Below, one piece after another: positions 17,523 to 26,572 of a stretch of 64,000 bases of DNA. The notes below the pieces were generated by a model, which saw only the letters and a list, made by a program, of their open reading frames with translations, did not search any database and was not told where the DNA came from. Origin of the DNA: Cognatitamlana onchidii (GTDB lineage Bacteria > Bacteroidota > Bacteroidia > Flavobacteriales > Flavobacteriaceae); NCBI RefSeq assembly GCF_004804355.1, contig NZ_SRWZ01000005.1, positions 62,001 through 126,000 of the forward strand, written 5' to 3'. Position 1 is the stretch's first letter. Every line of letters begins with the position of its first letter. A program made the translations under genes and the position numbers.

Positions 17523-18086
17523 TTATTTATTTTTCTCTAGATGTTTACCTCCGGGAATATTCATTTTGTCAGTTAGTTTTGATATTTCATTCAGGTCAAT
17601 ATCACCAGTAAGCGATACCACTACCGTTTCTATTTTTCTGGTTTCGCCATTAATCTCTACACCTTCCCCATTCATGGCTTTATCAATACCATTAACAAAT
17701 ATTAAAAGCTCTTTAACATGATCGGCGTCTTTACCTTCCTTCACATAAAACTTAACATCGGTGCCATCATCTCTTACCTCCATTAATTCTTCTAAAGAGC
17801 TAGAACGTGAAGACACCCATTTGGAAATATCTTCAGATATGGCCTTATTATCTGTAACAATCGTTTTAAAACTCGTTATACTCTTTACCATATCCATATA
17901 AGCTTGAGCTTCGGCATCGTCTACGCTAATTCCCATTTTTGCAATCATTTGAAACATCTTTGGCTTGATGGATACATAAGTTACATCGGGATCATCATTA
18001 TATTTTTCGAAAATATCGCTTTGAGCCATTCCAATTATTGGCATGAGCATTATAGCCAGAACCAATACTAACATTCTATTTTTCAT
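17523..18086 (-). CDS. DUF4252 secreted protein
   Basis: The start is placed at MKNRMLVLVLAIMLMPIIGMAQ, which is a clean signal peptide; an earlier ATG at 18119 would add an odd polar leader. The mature part (about 165 residues) begins SDIFEKYNDDPDVTYVSIKPKMF and ends with VVVSLTGDIDLNEISKLT, the DUF4252 pattern. It has no lipobox, unlike its downstream paralogue, so one copy is membrane-anchored and the other soluble in the periplasm. Confidence 0.8.
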   Translation of the reverse strand: MKNRMLVLVLAIMLMPIIGMAQSDIFEKYNDDPDVTYVSIKPKMFQMIAKMGISVDDAEAQAYMDMVKSITSFKTIVTDNKAISEDISKWVSSRSSSLEELMEVRDDGTDVKFYVKEGKDADHVKELLIFVNGIDKAMNGEGVEINGETRKIETVVVSLTGDIDLNEISKLTDKMNIPGGKHLEKNK

Positions 18087-18134
18087 TGTCTTTGTGTTTA
18101 AATTATTTATGCTATTCATCGTTTTAAAATCTTA

Positions 18135-18608
18135 TTATTTCTTAAAAATTATACTTGTTGTATTTTCAATTTCGTTAAGATATCCTAAGGTAGAAGTGCC
18201 TTTATTAACTTCATTTAAATATCCAACTGCCGATGTGCCCTTGTTTAGTTTTTTCGATATCATCTCCATAGATTTAGAAAAATCGTTAAACGCTAATTCT
18301 GGATCATCGTAGGTACCTAATTCATCACTACGTAACGAGGCACCAAAATAAAAACCTAACATTATAAGTACTACTGCCGCGACAGAAATCCACCTGAAAT
18401 TTAATTTCATCTTAGTTTTTAATGGAACGTCTTTTGTAAACTGTTCTTGCTGGTTTTTTAAAAAATACGTAAACATGGGGGTGTACATCTCTAGGTGCGG
18501 AGCTACATTGCCGCTAGAAAAATAGTTTTTCAACACTTGCTCCTCCTTTAAGCTGGTTTCACCGTTTTCGTACTTTTCAAGTAACTTTTCTATATTATTT
18601 AATACCAT
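18135..18608 (-). CDS. Single-span membrane protein, probable anti-sigma partner
   Basis: 157 residues. The first 70 are cytoplasmic and helical (MVLNNIEKLLEKYENGETSL), followed by one membrane segment (about 73-92) and a periplasmic tail. The tail ends in a 13-residue tandem repeat: NKGTSAVGYLNEV (122-134) and NKGTSTLGYLNEI (135-147). The overlap with the sigma gene (14 bases) and the topology make it the likely anti-sigma factor, but no zinc anti-sigma motif is present, so this rests on context. Confidence 0.65.
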   Translation of the reverse strand: MVLNNIEKLLEKYENGETSLKEEQVLKNYFSSGNVAPHLEMYTPMFTYFLKNQQEQFTKDVPLKTKMKLNFRWISVAAVVLIMLGFYFGASLRSDELGTYDDPELAFNDFSKSMEMISKKLNKGTSAVGYLNEVNKGTSTLGYLNEIENTTSIIFKK

Positions 18609-19116
18609 AATTATGTGTATTAGTTAATTGCTCTCTAATGGTTTTTCGTGCTCTAGATAGCGATACACGGACTGCTGTATTATTCATATCCAACATTTTG
18701 GCTATCTCGTCAAAATCATATTCTTCGATATCTCTAAGCTGAATAATCATACGCTGCTGTTCTGGTAAATCCTCTATAATTCGTTCTACCCAACTTACAC
18801 TATCATTTAGTTCAACTTGTTTTTGTAACCCCGTTTGTTTGTCTTCATAATTACTATGAACAATTTTTAAATTTTGTGCTTGTTTTGACTTTAGCTTATC
18901 AAAGCAATAATTCTTGGTCATGGTCATTGAAAACGCCTCTACATTTTTATACTCTTGAATTTTTGTTTTATTATTCCAAAGCTTAATCAAAACTTCTTGA
19001 GTCGCATCTTCAGCCTCTTCGGTAGATACTAGCAACCGTTTTGCCAAACGAAATACTTTATCCTTAAAAGGTGTTACAATATTCAAAAACTCTTTTTGAG
19101 TCATTTTTGGTTTCAT
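18595..19116 (-). CDS. RNA polymerase sigma factor, ECF family (locus 1)
   Basis: 173 residues with sigma region 2 (RLAKRLLVSTEEAEDATQEVLIKLW, about 23-47) and region 4 (LPEQQRMIIQLRDIEEYDFDEIAKML and VRVSLSRARKTIREQL, about 120-165). Regions 1 and 3 are absent, as in all ECF factors. It heads a four-gene minus-strand operon with a membrane partner and two DUF4252 proteins. A candidate self-recognised promoter lies 35 bases upstream. Confidence 0.92.
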   Translation of the reverse strand: MKPKMTQKEFLNIVTPFKDKVFRLAKRLLVSTEEAEDATQEVLIKLWNNKTKIQEYKNVEAFSMTMTKNYCFDKLKSKQAQNLKIVHSNYEDKQTGLQKQVELNDSVSWVERIIEDLPEQQRMIIQLRDIEEYDFDEIAKMLDMNNTAVRVSLSRARKTIREQLTNTHNYGIK

Positions 19117-19150
19117 TAGATTAAAAACAGCTTGGTTTTGCTATTTGATA

Positions 19151-19180
19151 TTACGACGACCTAGTTTGCCTTTTGTTACA
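19151..19180 (-). promoter_or_regulatory. Candidate ECF-type promoter of locus 1
   Basis: Read on the minus strand: TGTAAC (19180-19175), 16 bases, CGTCGTAA (19158-19151). This is the classical AAC/CGTC ECF layout and lies before the sigma gene, as expected for autoregulation. Only one copy is seen in the window, so the assignment is tentative. Confidence 0.4.
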
Positions 19181-19249
19181 AAATTTTTTTTTAAACAATA
19201 ATGTAAGTATTTTTAAGGTTTAATAGACTTATCGAAAAAGTTTAATTGC

Positions 19250-20680
19250 ATGAAAAGATTAATAGCCCCACTTCTAATGCTTACGCTGGCACTATGCAGT
19301 CTAAGTTGTTTTGAAGATAATGATGACTCTACCGTTACAGCAAGTCAAATAAATGATTTTGTTTGGAAAGGTATGAATTCATTTTATTTATATCTTGAGA
19401 ACACCCCTGACCTTGCAAACGATCGATTTGCAAATGATGGAGAATATGCGAATTACTTAAACAGTTTTCAAATACCAGAAGAACTATTCCAAAGCCTGAT
19501 TTATGAGCCACAAACTATTGATAGATTTAGCTGGATTGTTGATGACTATTTTGAACTAGAACGACAATTTGAAGGCACAAGAGGAACCACTGGTTTAGAG
19601 TACAACTATTATGGTGTACCTAATAATGCAACAAATGTTTATGCGGTTATACGACTAGTATTGCCTAATAGCCCGGCTTCTAACACCGAACTAAAGCGCG
19701 GAAATATTGTATATGGGGTTGATGGAATAAGGCTTACAAGAGAAAACTTCAGGTCGTTATTTAATAAAGAAAGCCATACACTAAATTTAGGAATTTACAA
19801 TGACAATGGTACACCAGATGAATCTGATGATTCGGTAGAGCCTCTTAATGTAAATGTTCCTTTAACAAAAATCACTTACACCGAAGATCCCATTTTTAAA
19901 ACAGCAACCTTTAATGTTGGTGGAGAAAATGTAGGTTATTTAATGTACAACGGTTTTATTAGAAATTCTCAAAACCAATTAAACACCGTTTTTGCCGATT
20001 TTAAATCAAACAACGTTCAGCACCTAGTGCTTGATCTTAGATATAATCCTGGAGGCTCTGTATTAACAACCGCCTATCTGGCCAGTATGATTACTGGGCA
20101 ATTTACAGGTGAAGTCTTTGAAAAGTTGCGATACAATGTAAATCAGGCCGATAGCAACTTTGACTTTCTTTTTTATAATACGCTACCAGAAAACGAACCA
20201 GTTAATTCGTTAGGGTTAAATAAACTTTATGTGTTAGCTACCGGGTCTTCCGCTTCTGCCAGCGAAGGCCTTATTAACGGACTTAACCCATATATTGAAG
20301 TGATACATATAGGATCTAATACGGTTGGTAAAACTCAGGCTTCTAGAACCCTATACGACTCGCCAGATTTTACTAGAGAAGGCGTTAATCCTGCACATAC
20401 GTATGCGATGCAGCCTTTAATTGCAAATGGCCTTAATAAAAATAATGAACAAGTTCCCGGTACGGGATTGACTCCTAGCTTCGGGTATGATTATAATGAA
20501 GACCCAACTAATTTTGGAATCCTTGGAGACGCTGAGGAACCCATGCTAGCCCTAGCCTTGGCAGATATTGATAATGCTACCGCAAAAGCATCTAAAATAA
20601 AAACAAGAGCCAAAAATATTGAACCTATTGCAAATAGTAACGATTTTAATCCGTACGAAGGCGGTATGTATATTGACTAA
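19250..20680 (+). CDS. S41-family C-terminal processing peptidase, lipoprotein
   Basis: 476 residues with a lipobox ending LCSLSC (Cys 20). A PDZ-like stretch lies at about 115-190 (VLPNSPASNTELKRGNIVYGVDG). The S41 catalytic part follows, with HLVLDLRYNPGGSV, the serine loop VLATGSSASASEGLINGL and the lysine in NTVGKTQASR. The protein therefore probably acts as a Ser/Lys protease at the cell surface or in the periplasm. It begins 70 bases from the divergent ECF promoter, so shared control is possible but unproven. Confidence 0.88.
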   Translation: MKRLIAPLLMLTLALCSLSCFEDNDDSTVTASQINDFVWKGMNSFYLYLENTPDLANDRFANDGEYANYLNSFQIPEELFQSLIYEPQTIDRFSWIVDDYFELERQFEGTRGTTGLEYNYYGVPNNATNVYAVIRLVLPNSPASNTELKRGNIVYGVDGIRLTRENFRSLFNKESHTLNLGIYNDNGTPDESDDSVEPLNVNVPLTKITYTEDPIFKTATFNVGGENVGYLMYNGFIRNSQNQLNTVFADFKSNNVQHLVLDLRYNPGGSVLTTAYLASMITGQFTGEVFEKLRYNVNQADSNFDFLFYNTLPENEPVNSLGLNKLYVLATGSSASASEGLINGLNPYIEVIHIGSNTVGKTQASRTLYDSPDFTREGVNPAHTYAMQPLIANGLNKNNEQVPGTGLTPSFGYDYNEDPTNFGILGDAEEPMLALALADIDNATAKASKIKTRAKNIEPIANSNDFNPYEGGMYID

Positions 20681-20691
20681 TCATAGAACTT

Positions 20692-21414
20692 TTGAGTAAA
20701 AACAAAACCTACTTTAACTGGAGTACCGGTAAGGATTCTGCCTTAGCTTTATACCATCTGTTAAACAATTCGGCCTACCAAATTGATGAGCTAATAACCA
20801 CCGTTAATAGTCATTACAATAGAGTATCCATGCATGGTTTAAGAAAAGAACTACTCATTGCTCAAACCAAAGCCATTGGGATCCCTTCCAGTTTAATAGA
20901 ATTACCCGAAATGCCAAGTATGGTAGTATATGAAGAAAAAATGCTAGAAACAGTTTCTAGACTAAAAACTGATGGTTTCACACATACTGCTTTCGGTGAT
21001 ATCTTCCTTGAAGATTTACGTAAGTATAGAGAAGCGCAATTGGCCAAAGAAGGCATAAAAGCCATATTCCCCATTTGGAAAAGAAACACCAAGGAATTGC
21101 TTAATGAATTCTTAGACTTAGGCTTTAAAACCGTAATAGTTTGTGCCAACTCGAAGTTTTTTGGGGAAGATTTTGTAGGTACTGTTATCGATAAAAGCTT
21201 TATTAACAATTTGCCTAAAGGGGTTGATCCTTGTGGTGAAAATGGAGAATTTCATACCTTTTGTTTTGATGGCCCCATATTTAAAAGACCAGTAAGATTC
21301 ACCCTTGGAGAAAAAGTATACCGCGAATATAACACTCCCAAAACAGATGATGACTCTGTTTGTAGAAGTAACTCTGAAAAATACGGAGTCTGGTACTGCG
21401 ACTTAATTCCATAA
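20692..21414 (+). CDS. Dph6-like PP-loop ATP pyrophosphatase (copy 1)
   Basis: 240 residues with the PP-loop FNWSTGKDSALALYHLL near the start, MHGLRKELL, FGDIFLEDLRKYRE and the Dph6 hallmark DPCGENGEFHTFCFDGPIF (about 179-197). In archaea and eukaryotes Dph6 amidates diphthine on EF-2. Bacteria have no diphthamide, so the bacterial substrate is unknown. The start is TTG at 20692, eleven bases after the S41 gene. A paralogue lies at 26550-27200; the B12 receptor and cob genes sit between them. Confidence 0.82.
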   Translation: MSKNKTYFNWSTGKDSALALYHLLNNSAYQIDELITTVNSHYNRVSMHGLRKELLIAQTKAIGIPSSLIELPEMPSMVVYEEKMLETVSRLKTDGFTHTAFGDIFLEDLRKYREAQLAKEGIKAIFPIWKRNTKELLNEFLDLGFKTVIVCANSKFFGEDFVGTVIDKSFINNLPKGVDPCGENGEFHTFCFDGPIFKRPVRFTLGEKVYREYNTPKTDDDSVCRSNSEKYGVWYCDLIP

Positions 21415-21443
21415 AAAATGCCACTAAAGAAGTGGCATTTTAA
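21414..21443. terminator. Intrinsic terminator between convergent genes
   Basis: ATGCCACT pairs with AGTGGCAT around AAAGA, flanked by A- and T-runs. It can serve the Dph6-like gene on the plus strand and the TonB receptor gene on the minus strand. Confidence 0.85.
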
Positions 21444-21474
21444 TTAAGTGGTAAGTTGGGCAGATAAATAATAT

Positions 21475-23337
21475 CTATAAAGTTAATTGAAAGCCTATTC
21501 GCGCATTTCTTCCCTTAGTTGTATAATTAGCTATTTCTAAATAATCTTCATTCAAAATATTATCAATCCCAGCAAAGAATTTAATCTTGTTTTTTAATGC
21601 TGTATGACTGATATAAAAATTAAAAAGACTAAAACTATCTAGAGTTACATTTCCATTATCTAATCTATCTCCTGTATATTGGTAAGCCAATGAAGCAAAT
21701 GTTTTTTGAGAAAAGTCATAACCTAAAAGTAAATTTCCTTTGTGTTTTGGAATCCTAACAGGATCATCATCTTTATTCTCTACAAAAGTATAGTTGGCCG
21801 TTAAGTTTAAGCTCTTAGCAATATTAGCATCAACTTCAAGTTCAAAACCTTGAGTTTTTACTAAATCGGCTGCATTAAGGTACCCAAGAGTAAAATCGTA
21901 AACAACAAAATTCTTCTCTTCTCTATTAAAATAAAGTCCGCTAACTCTTAATCTATTCGACATTTTATATTCGAGTCCTCCTTCAATAGTTCTATTCTCT
22001 TCCGGCTCTAAGTTTGGATTTGGACCAAAGTTTCCAAATAATTGTGAAAGTGATGGTGCTATGTAAGATGTGCTATAAGAACCGAATAATTTACTATAAG
22101 AACTATTATCATATTTCATAACATACGAGGGGTTCACATTATAAGTAAAGTGCGAACCATACTCACTATGGTTATTCATTCTAACACCAGCATTTACATT
22201 AAGACCAAAATCTGAAACATAAACAACATTAGCATAAGGATCGACAATGGTAAAGGTTTTTTCTTCTGAAAATACTGCAGAATTTTCAATAGCATTCACC
22301 CCAAGAATGGTATAAAACTTATCATTAAATACATACTTGTTATAAAAATCGGCAACATAATTTTTTGACTCAAATACTGAAGGAAAACTAGAAATAAACT
22401 CTCTATCATACGCGCTGTAGGCAGCATTTAAATGAATGCTGCCATTATTGTATTTATATGCGGCAGACAAACCCGTACGAGATTGTTTGCTTTTAAAACG
22501 GTCGTCAGTATCTGTTAACATAAAACTAGCATCGTAACCGTCAATTTCAGCATTAACATCTGTGTAATTCCCGAAAATCTGAAGCGAAAAAGCATCGCTA
22601 AAGTTATACCCCAAATTTACATCAACTCCATATTTTGAAAAGGCATCTTTCTCATTTTCTTTGGTAATAACTGCCGACATTCCATCGGTAAACTGCTGGT
22701 TAAAACCAGCACGATATGTAAACTTATTAAGTGTTCCATCAACAGCAAAACTGTTATTAAAATCGGAAATGTTATAATTCTGATCTTCTTGAGATTGATT
22801 AGTACCTATAGAAGACGCTACAACACTTCTTAATTTCTTCTCACTAGCTTTTTTGGATTTAATATTAACAACTGCGGTAGCTGCACCACTTCCATAAAGC
22901 GTACTTGCGGCACCTTTTATAATTTCAATCGATTCAATTTGACTTAAATTTAAAAGCCTGAAATCATACTCTCCACTTAATTGCGACGGATCATTAACTT
23001 GTACCCCATCAATCATAACTAAAACCTGCCTGTTACGACCTCCGCGAACATAAGTCCCAAGATTTTGACCTGCATTACTCCTACTTCCATTAATCTCAAT
23101 ACCAGATTTAGTATTGATTAATTCTGAAACGGTTCTCCCCTGGTTTTTATCTATCTCCTCTTGAGATATCTGAATAACCGTTTTACCTGAATTTTCACGT
23201 TTTAAAGCAAAACGAGAATCTGAAATAACAACCTCATCGAGCTGTTCTACTTTCATCGAATCTACTTCTTGTTGAGCAAATCCAAACCATGATACACCTA
23301 AACATAGGATACCAAAAACATTAGTTTTTTTGTTCAT
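21475..23337 (-). CDS. btuB: TonB-dependent outer membrane receptor, probable cobalamin receptor
   Basis: 620 residues: signal peptide (MNKKTNVFGILCLGVSWFGFAQ), a plug domain (DEVVISDSRFALKRENSGKT, RGGRNRQVLVMIDGVQVNDP, IEIIKGAASTLYGSGAATAV), then a beta-barrel of about 440 residues ending IGFQLTL. The size is that of BtuB, much shorter than SusC-type receptors. The best evidence for substrate is the cobalamin riboswitch in its leader and the cobUTSC and btuFCD-like genes next to it. It imports cobalamin or cobinamide across the outer membrane with energy from TonB. Confidence 0.9.
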   Translation of the reverse strand: MNKKTNVFGILCLGVSWFGFAQQEVDSMKVEQLDEVVISDSRFALKRENSGKTVIQISQEEIDKNQGRTVSELINTKSGIEINGSRSNAGQNLGTYVRGGRNRQVLVMIDGVQVNDPSQLSGEYDFRLLNLSQIESIEIIKGAASTLYGSGAATAVVNIKSKKASEKKLRSVVASSIGTNQSQEDQNYNISDFNNSFAVDGTLNKFTYRAGFNQQFTDGMSAVITKENEKDAFSKYGVDVNLGYNFSDAFSLQIFGNYTDVNAEIDGYDASFMLTDTDDRFKSKQSRTGLSAAYKYNNGSIHLNAAYSAYDREFISSFPSVFESKNYVADFYNKYVFNDKFYTILGVNAIENSAVFSEEKTFTIVDPYANVVYVSDFGLNVNAGVRMNNHSEYGSHFTYNVNPSYVMKYDNSSYSKLFGSYSTSYIAPSLSQLFGNFGPNPNLEPEENRTIEGGLEYKMSNRLRVSGLYFNREEKNFVVYDFTLGYLNAADLVKTQGFELEVDANIAKSLNLTANYTFVENKDDDPVRIPKHKGNLLLGYDFSQKTFASLAYQYTGDRLDNGNVTLDSFSLFNFYISHTALKNKIKFFAGIDNILNEDYLEIANYTTKGRNARIGFQLTL

Positions 23338-23419
23338 TTTAAATGATTAATTAATCGAGAATCGCATGGCTTATCATACGCAAACTTTTATCCCGAAAGT
23401 TTAACTTTATTTGTTTGAA

Positions 23420-23600
23420 TTTGGCAGGTCTCCTGACTTGTTTAATGCTATTTTGCCTTCCCAGTTTCCCAGTGGCTTTTGTAGTGAATAACATTCTATT
23501 AATTAGATACTGAAAATAAGTTCAGCATAAACTTACAGTTGCGGGAACAGTTCTGGATTTTCACCAGATTCCCTTTTAATCCTTTTCGATGAAACAAAAA
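23420..23600 (-). promoter_or_regulatory. Cobalamin riboswitch
   Basis: Read on the minus strand the leader contains GGTGAAAATCC, CTGTTCCCGCAACTGTAAG, a variable arm, and the B12 box AAAGCCACTGGGAA, then GGGAAGGCAAAA and GTCAGGAGACCTGCC. These are the conserved blocks of the AdoCbl aptamer in the right order. It lies about 80 bases before the receptor start codon. A B12-bound aptamer would be expected to shut down receptor synthesis. Confidence 0.95.
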
Positions 23601-23618
23601 AAGAACCAAAATTCGCTG

Positions 23619-23626
23619 CAAATGTA
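23619..23626 (-). promoter_or_regulatory. -7 promoter box for riboswitch and receptor
   Basis: On the minus strand TACATTTG precedes the first conserved riboswitch block by about 30 bases. This places the aptamer at the very start of the receptor mRNA. Confidence 0.5.
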
Positions 23627-23718
23627 CCACCTAATTTTAAATTAGAATTGCTTTTCTTGATTTATTTATTCAAAAAAAAAGTCAATCTTTGCAACTCCAT
23701 TTGACAACAAAACAACTC

Positions 23719-24222
23719 ATGATTTACTATATAACTGGAGGCGAAAGATCAGGAAAAAGCAGCTATGCACAAGACCTGGCACTGTCTCTCTCTTCCTCTC
23801 CTAAATACATAGCCACATCAAGAATCTGGGATGAAGATCATAAAAAACGTATTGACAAACATATAGCGGATCGAGATGAACGTTGGACTTCAATTGAAGA
23901 AGAAAAAAACTTAGCGTCCGTCATTAAACCTGATGATGTTGTAGTCATTGATTGTGTAACCTTATGGCTAACCAACTTTTATCTAGATCATGATTACAAC
24001 ATTGATACCTGTTTAGAACTAGCCAAAAATGAATTCGACAAACTTCTAAACATCAAAGCCAAAATCATTATCATTTCCAATGAAATAGGAATGGGGGTGC
24101 ATGCCCAAACTAAAATAGGCAGAAAATTTACCGAACTCCAAGGCTGGATGAATCAACATATTGCGAAGCATGCCAACAAAGCAACTTTAATGGTTTCTGG
24201 ACTACCTTTAGCCCTAAAATAA
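23719..24222 (+). CDS. cobU: Adenosylcobinamide kinase / GMP transferase
   Basis: Phosphorylates adenosylcobinamide and attaches GMP. The 167-residue protein starts MIYYITGGERSGKSSYAQDL, which contains the P-loop, and has YIATSRIWDEDHKKRIDKH and DCVTLWLTNFYL with the guanylylated-His region. The ATG at 23719 is preferred because a TTG at 23689 would add an unconserved leader that overlaps a likely -7 box ending at 23689. It is the first gene of cobUTSC and diverges from the riboswitch-controlled receptor. No second riboswitch is seen on this strand. Confidence 0.93.
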   Translation: MIYYITGGERSGKSSYAQDLALSLSSSPKYIATSRIWDEDHKKRIDKHIADRDERWTSIEEEKNLASVIKPDDVVVIDCVTLWLTNFYLDHDYNIDTCLELAKNEFDKLLNIKAKIIIISNEIGMGVHAQTKIGRKFTELQGWMNQHIAKHANKATLMVSGLPLALK

Positions 24223-24226
24223 ATTT

Positions 24227-25240
24227 ATGACCTCAACTTTAAAAAAACAACTTCGAGACAAGATAGATTCTAAAACTAAGCCTTTAGGTGCTCTTGGCGA
24301 TTTAGAAGCGTTGGCATTACAAATAGGACTTATTCAAGAAACTACATCTCCCGAAATTAAAAAGCCGCATATTGTGGTTTTTGCTGCCGATCATGGCATT
24401 ACTGAAAAAGGTGAAGTCAATCCGTTTCCTCAAGAAGTTACAGCTCAAATGGTATATAATTTTGTTAATGGTGGTGCGGCTATTAACGTGTTTAGTAAAA
24501 CCAACGACATTACCTTAAAAGTAGTAGATGCGGGTGTTAACCATAAATTTGAATCGGGTTTAGATATTATTAATACTAAAATTGACTTCGGAACCAAAAA
24601 CTACCAAGATCAACCAGCCATGTCAACAGAACAATGTGATTTGGCATTCCAACATGCACAAGACATCGTAGCAAAAATTCATAAATCAGGATGCAACACC
24701 ATTGGTTTTGGGGAAATGGGCATCGGAAACACCTCGTCGGCAGCGCTTTTAATGGCACATTTCATCAACTTACCTATTGAAGCCTGTGTAGGTTCTGGTA
24801 CCGGCCTAAACCAAGAAGGCATAGCGAAAAAAGCAAAGGTACTGTCTGAAGTTTTTAAAACCCATAAACCACAATCCCCAAAAGCAGCTTTAGCTACTTT
24901 TGGTGGTTTTGAAATCGCTATGATTTGTGGCGCCATTCTTAAAGCTCAGAAATTAAAAATGACCGTTGTTATTGACGGTTTTATTGTAACTTCAGCATTA
25001 TTAGTTGCTCAAGCTATTGATAAAAATGTATTGGAAAATTGTGTGTTTGCCCACCATTCAAATGAACAGGGGCATCAAAAAATGCTTGAATTTCTTAATG
25101 CTAAACCCTTGCTAAATTTAGGGTTGCGCTTAGGTGAAGGCACAGGTGCTGCATTAACCATTCCGTTGTTGCGCGCTGCTGTAGATTTTTTAAACCATAT
25201 GGCTAGTTTTTCCAGTGCCGGCGTAAGTACAGAATCCTAA
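24227..25240 (+). CDS. cobT: Nicotinate-nucleotide--dimethylbenzimidazole phosphoribosyltransferase
   Basis: Makes alpha-ribazole phosphate, the lower-ligand nucleotide of cobalamin. 337 residues, with the substrate-binding KTKPLGALGDLEALALQIG, VVFAADHGITEKGEVNPFPQEVT, NTIGFGEMGIGNTSSAALL, GSGTGLN and LRLGEGTGAAL including the late catalytic Glu. Four bases separate it from cobU. No bluB-like gene for making dimethylbenzimidazole is in the window. Confidence 0.96.
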   Translation: MTSTLKKQLRDKIDSKTKPLGALGDLEALALQIGLIQETTSPEIKKPHIVVFAADHGITEKGEVNPFPQEVTAQMVYNFVNGGAAINVFSKTNDITLKVVDAGVNHKFESGLDIINTKIDFGTKNYQDQPAMSTEQCDLAFQHAQDIVAKIHKSGCNTIGFGEMGIGNTSSAALLMAHFINLPIEACVGSGTGLNQEGIAKKAKVLSEVFKTHKPQSPKAALATFGGFEIAMICGAILKAQKLKMTVVIDGFIVTSALLVAQAIDKNVLENCVFAHHSNEQGHQKMLEFLNAKPLLNLGLRLGEGTGAALTIPLLRAAVDFLNHMASFSSAGVSTES

Positions 25241-25244
25241 GAAA

Positions 25245-26009
25245 ATGATTAAAAAAGAAATTCAAATATTCCTTACCGCTGTTATGTTTTTCACCCGTAT
25301 TCCTTGTCCCAAATGGGTAAATCATGAGCCTGAATTTTTAGAGAAAAGCTCAAAATATTTTTCACTCGTAGGTATGGTTGTTGGTGCTATTGGAGCACTT
25401 GTTTTTATTGTATCACAATTTATATTTTCAATAGAACTATCTGTTATACTAAGTATGGTAGCCACTATTTATGCTACTGGTGCCTTTCATGAAGATGGAT
25501 TTGCCGATGTTTGTGATGGTCTAGGAGGCGGTTGGACTAAAGAACGTATTCTGCTCATTATGAAAGATTCTAGGTTAGGCACTTATGGCGCTGTTGGTCT
25601 AGGGTTAATTTTGGGCACGAAATACTTAGCCTTGGTGGAAATGCCTGAATTTTACCTACCATTAATTATTATCTCTGGGCATAGCCTGAGCCGGTTTATA
25701 GCCACCACGCTCATTTTCACACATCCTTATGTACGCGACACTGAAGACAGCAAAGCCAAACCTGCCGCCAAAACCATGAGTTGGTATTCGTTATTGATAA
25801 GTGCCTTGTTTGGCGTTTTGCCACTAGTGTTCTTTCAACGGCCTCTTGTTTTTTTGGTGATTATTCCATGTTATCTATCTAAAATGTTTTTAGCTGCAAA
25901 ATTCAAAAAATGGTTAGGAGGTCAAACTGGTGATTGTGCAGGAGCCACACAGCAACTATCGGAAGTGATTTTCTATCTTTCTTTACTGGCGCTATGGACC
26001 TTTATTTAA
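25245..26009 (+). CDS. cobS: Adenosylcobinamide-GDP ribazoletransferase (cobalamin synthase)
   Basis: An integral membrane enzyme of 254 residues that joins adenosylcobinamide-GDP and alpha-ribazole. It shows several membrane segments, and the conserved acidic motif GAFHEDGFADVCDGLGGG (about 79-96) followed by MKDSRLGTYGAVGL. A late GGQTGDCAGATQQLSEV is also typical. It begins four bases after cobT, and its 3' end overlaps cobC by 16 bases. Confidence 0.95.
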   Translation: MIKKEIQIFLTAVMFFTRIPCPKWVNHEPEFLEKSSKYFSLVGMVVGAIGALVFIVSQFIFSIELSVILSMVATIYATGAFHEDGFADVCDGLGGGWTKERILLIMKDSRLGTYGAVGLGLILGTKYLALVEMPEFYLPLIIISGHSLSRFIATTLIFTHPYVRDTEDSKAKPAAKTMSWYSLLISALFGVLPLVFFQRPLVFLVIIPCYLSKMFLAAKFKKWLGGQTGDCAGATQQLSEVIFYLSLLALWTFI

Positions 26010-26572
26010 TCAGACATACCACGCCAAACATTGAGAAGGGCATTTGTTATGGGCAAACAGATTTAGATTTAGTTGAAAACTATCTAGAAGAATTCAAGTT
26101 GGTTCATGAATCCCTGACTATTAATGATGAGTTTCAGGTGTATTCAAGTCCATTAAAACGTTGCATGATGTTGGCCAATTCATTTGGTAAAACTGTAATC
26201 ACCGATGAACGTTTAAAGGAATTAAATTTCGGAAGTTGGGAGATGACACTTTGGGATAAAATTCCCGAACATGAATTAACACCATGGATGAATGATTTTG
26301 TAAATATCAAGGTTCCTTCTGGAGAGTCATACCTTGATTTAGCTGAAAGAGTTCAGCAGTTTTTCAACCAAATACATAAAACACATCATGATGCAACCTG
26401 CATAATAATTACGCATGCGGGCCCAATGCGAGCCTTATTAGCTAATCTCTTAAATCTTTCATTAGAAGATTCTTTCAAAATAAAAATTGATTATGGTGCG
26501 GTGTTTAAAATTTCAAAAACTACAGCTGGTTACCGCATTACCCCTGAAATTAACCTTCAAGAACCAAGCTAG
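25994..26572 (+). CDS. cobC: Alpha-ribazole phosphatase
   Basis: A histidine phosphatase of 192 residues: MDLYLIRHTTPNIEKGICYG with the catalytic RH, ELNFGSWEM with the acid and IITHAGPMRALL with the second His. It removes phosphate from the ribazole nucleotide or its cobalamin product. The ATG at 25994 gives the family N-terminus; the frame stays open upstream inside cobS. The gene overlaps cobS by 16 bases and the convergent Dph6-like gene by 23 bases. Confidence 0.9.
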   Translation: MDLYLIRHTTPNIEKGICYGQTDLDLVENYLEEFKLVHESLTINDEFQVYSSPLKRCMMLANSFGKTVITDERLKELNFGSWEMTLWDKIPEHELTPWMNDFVNIKVPSGESYLDLAERVQQFFNQIHKTHHDATCIIITHAGPMRALLANLLNLSLEDSFKIKIDYGAVFKISKTTAGYRITPEINLQEPS

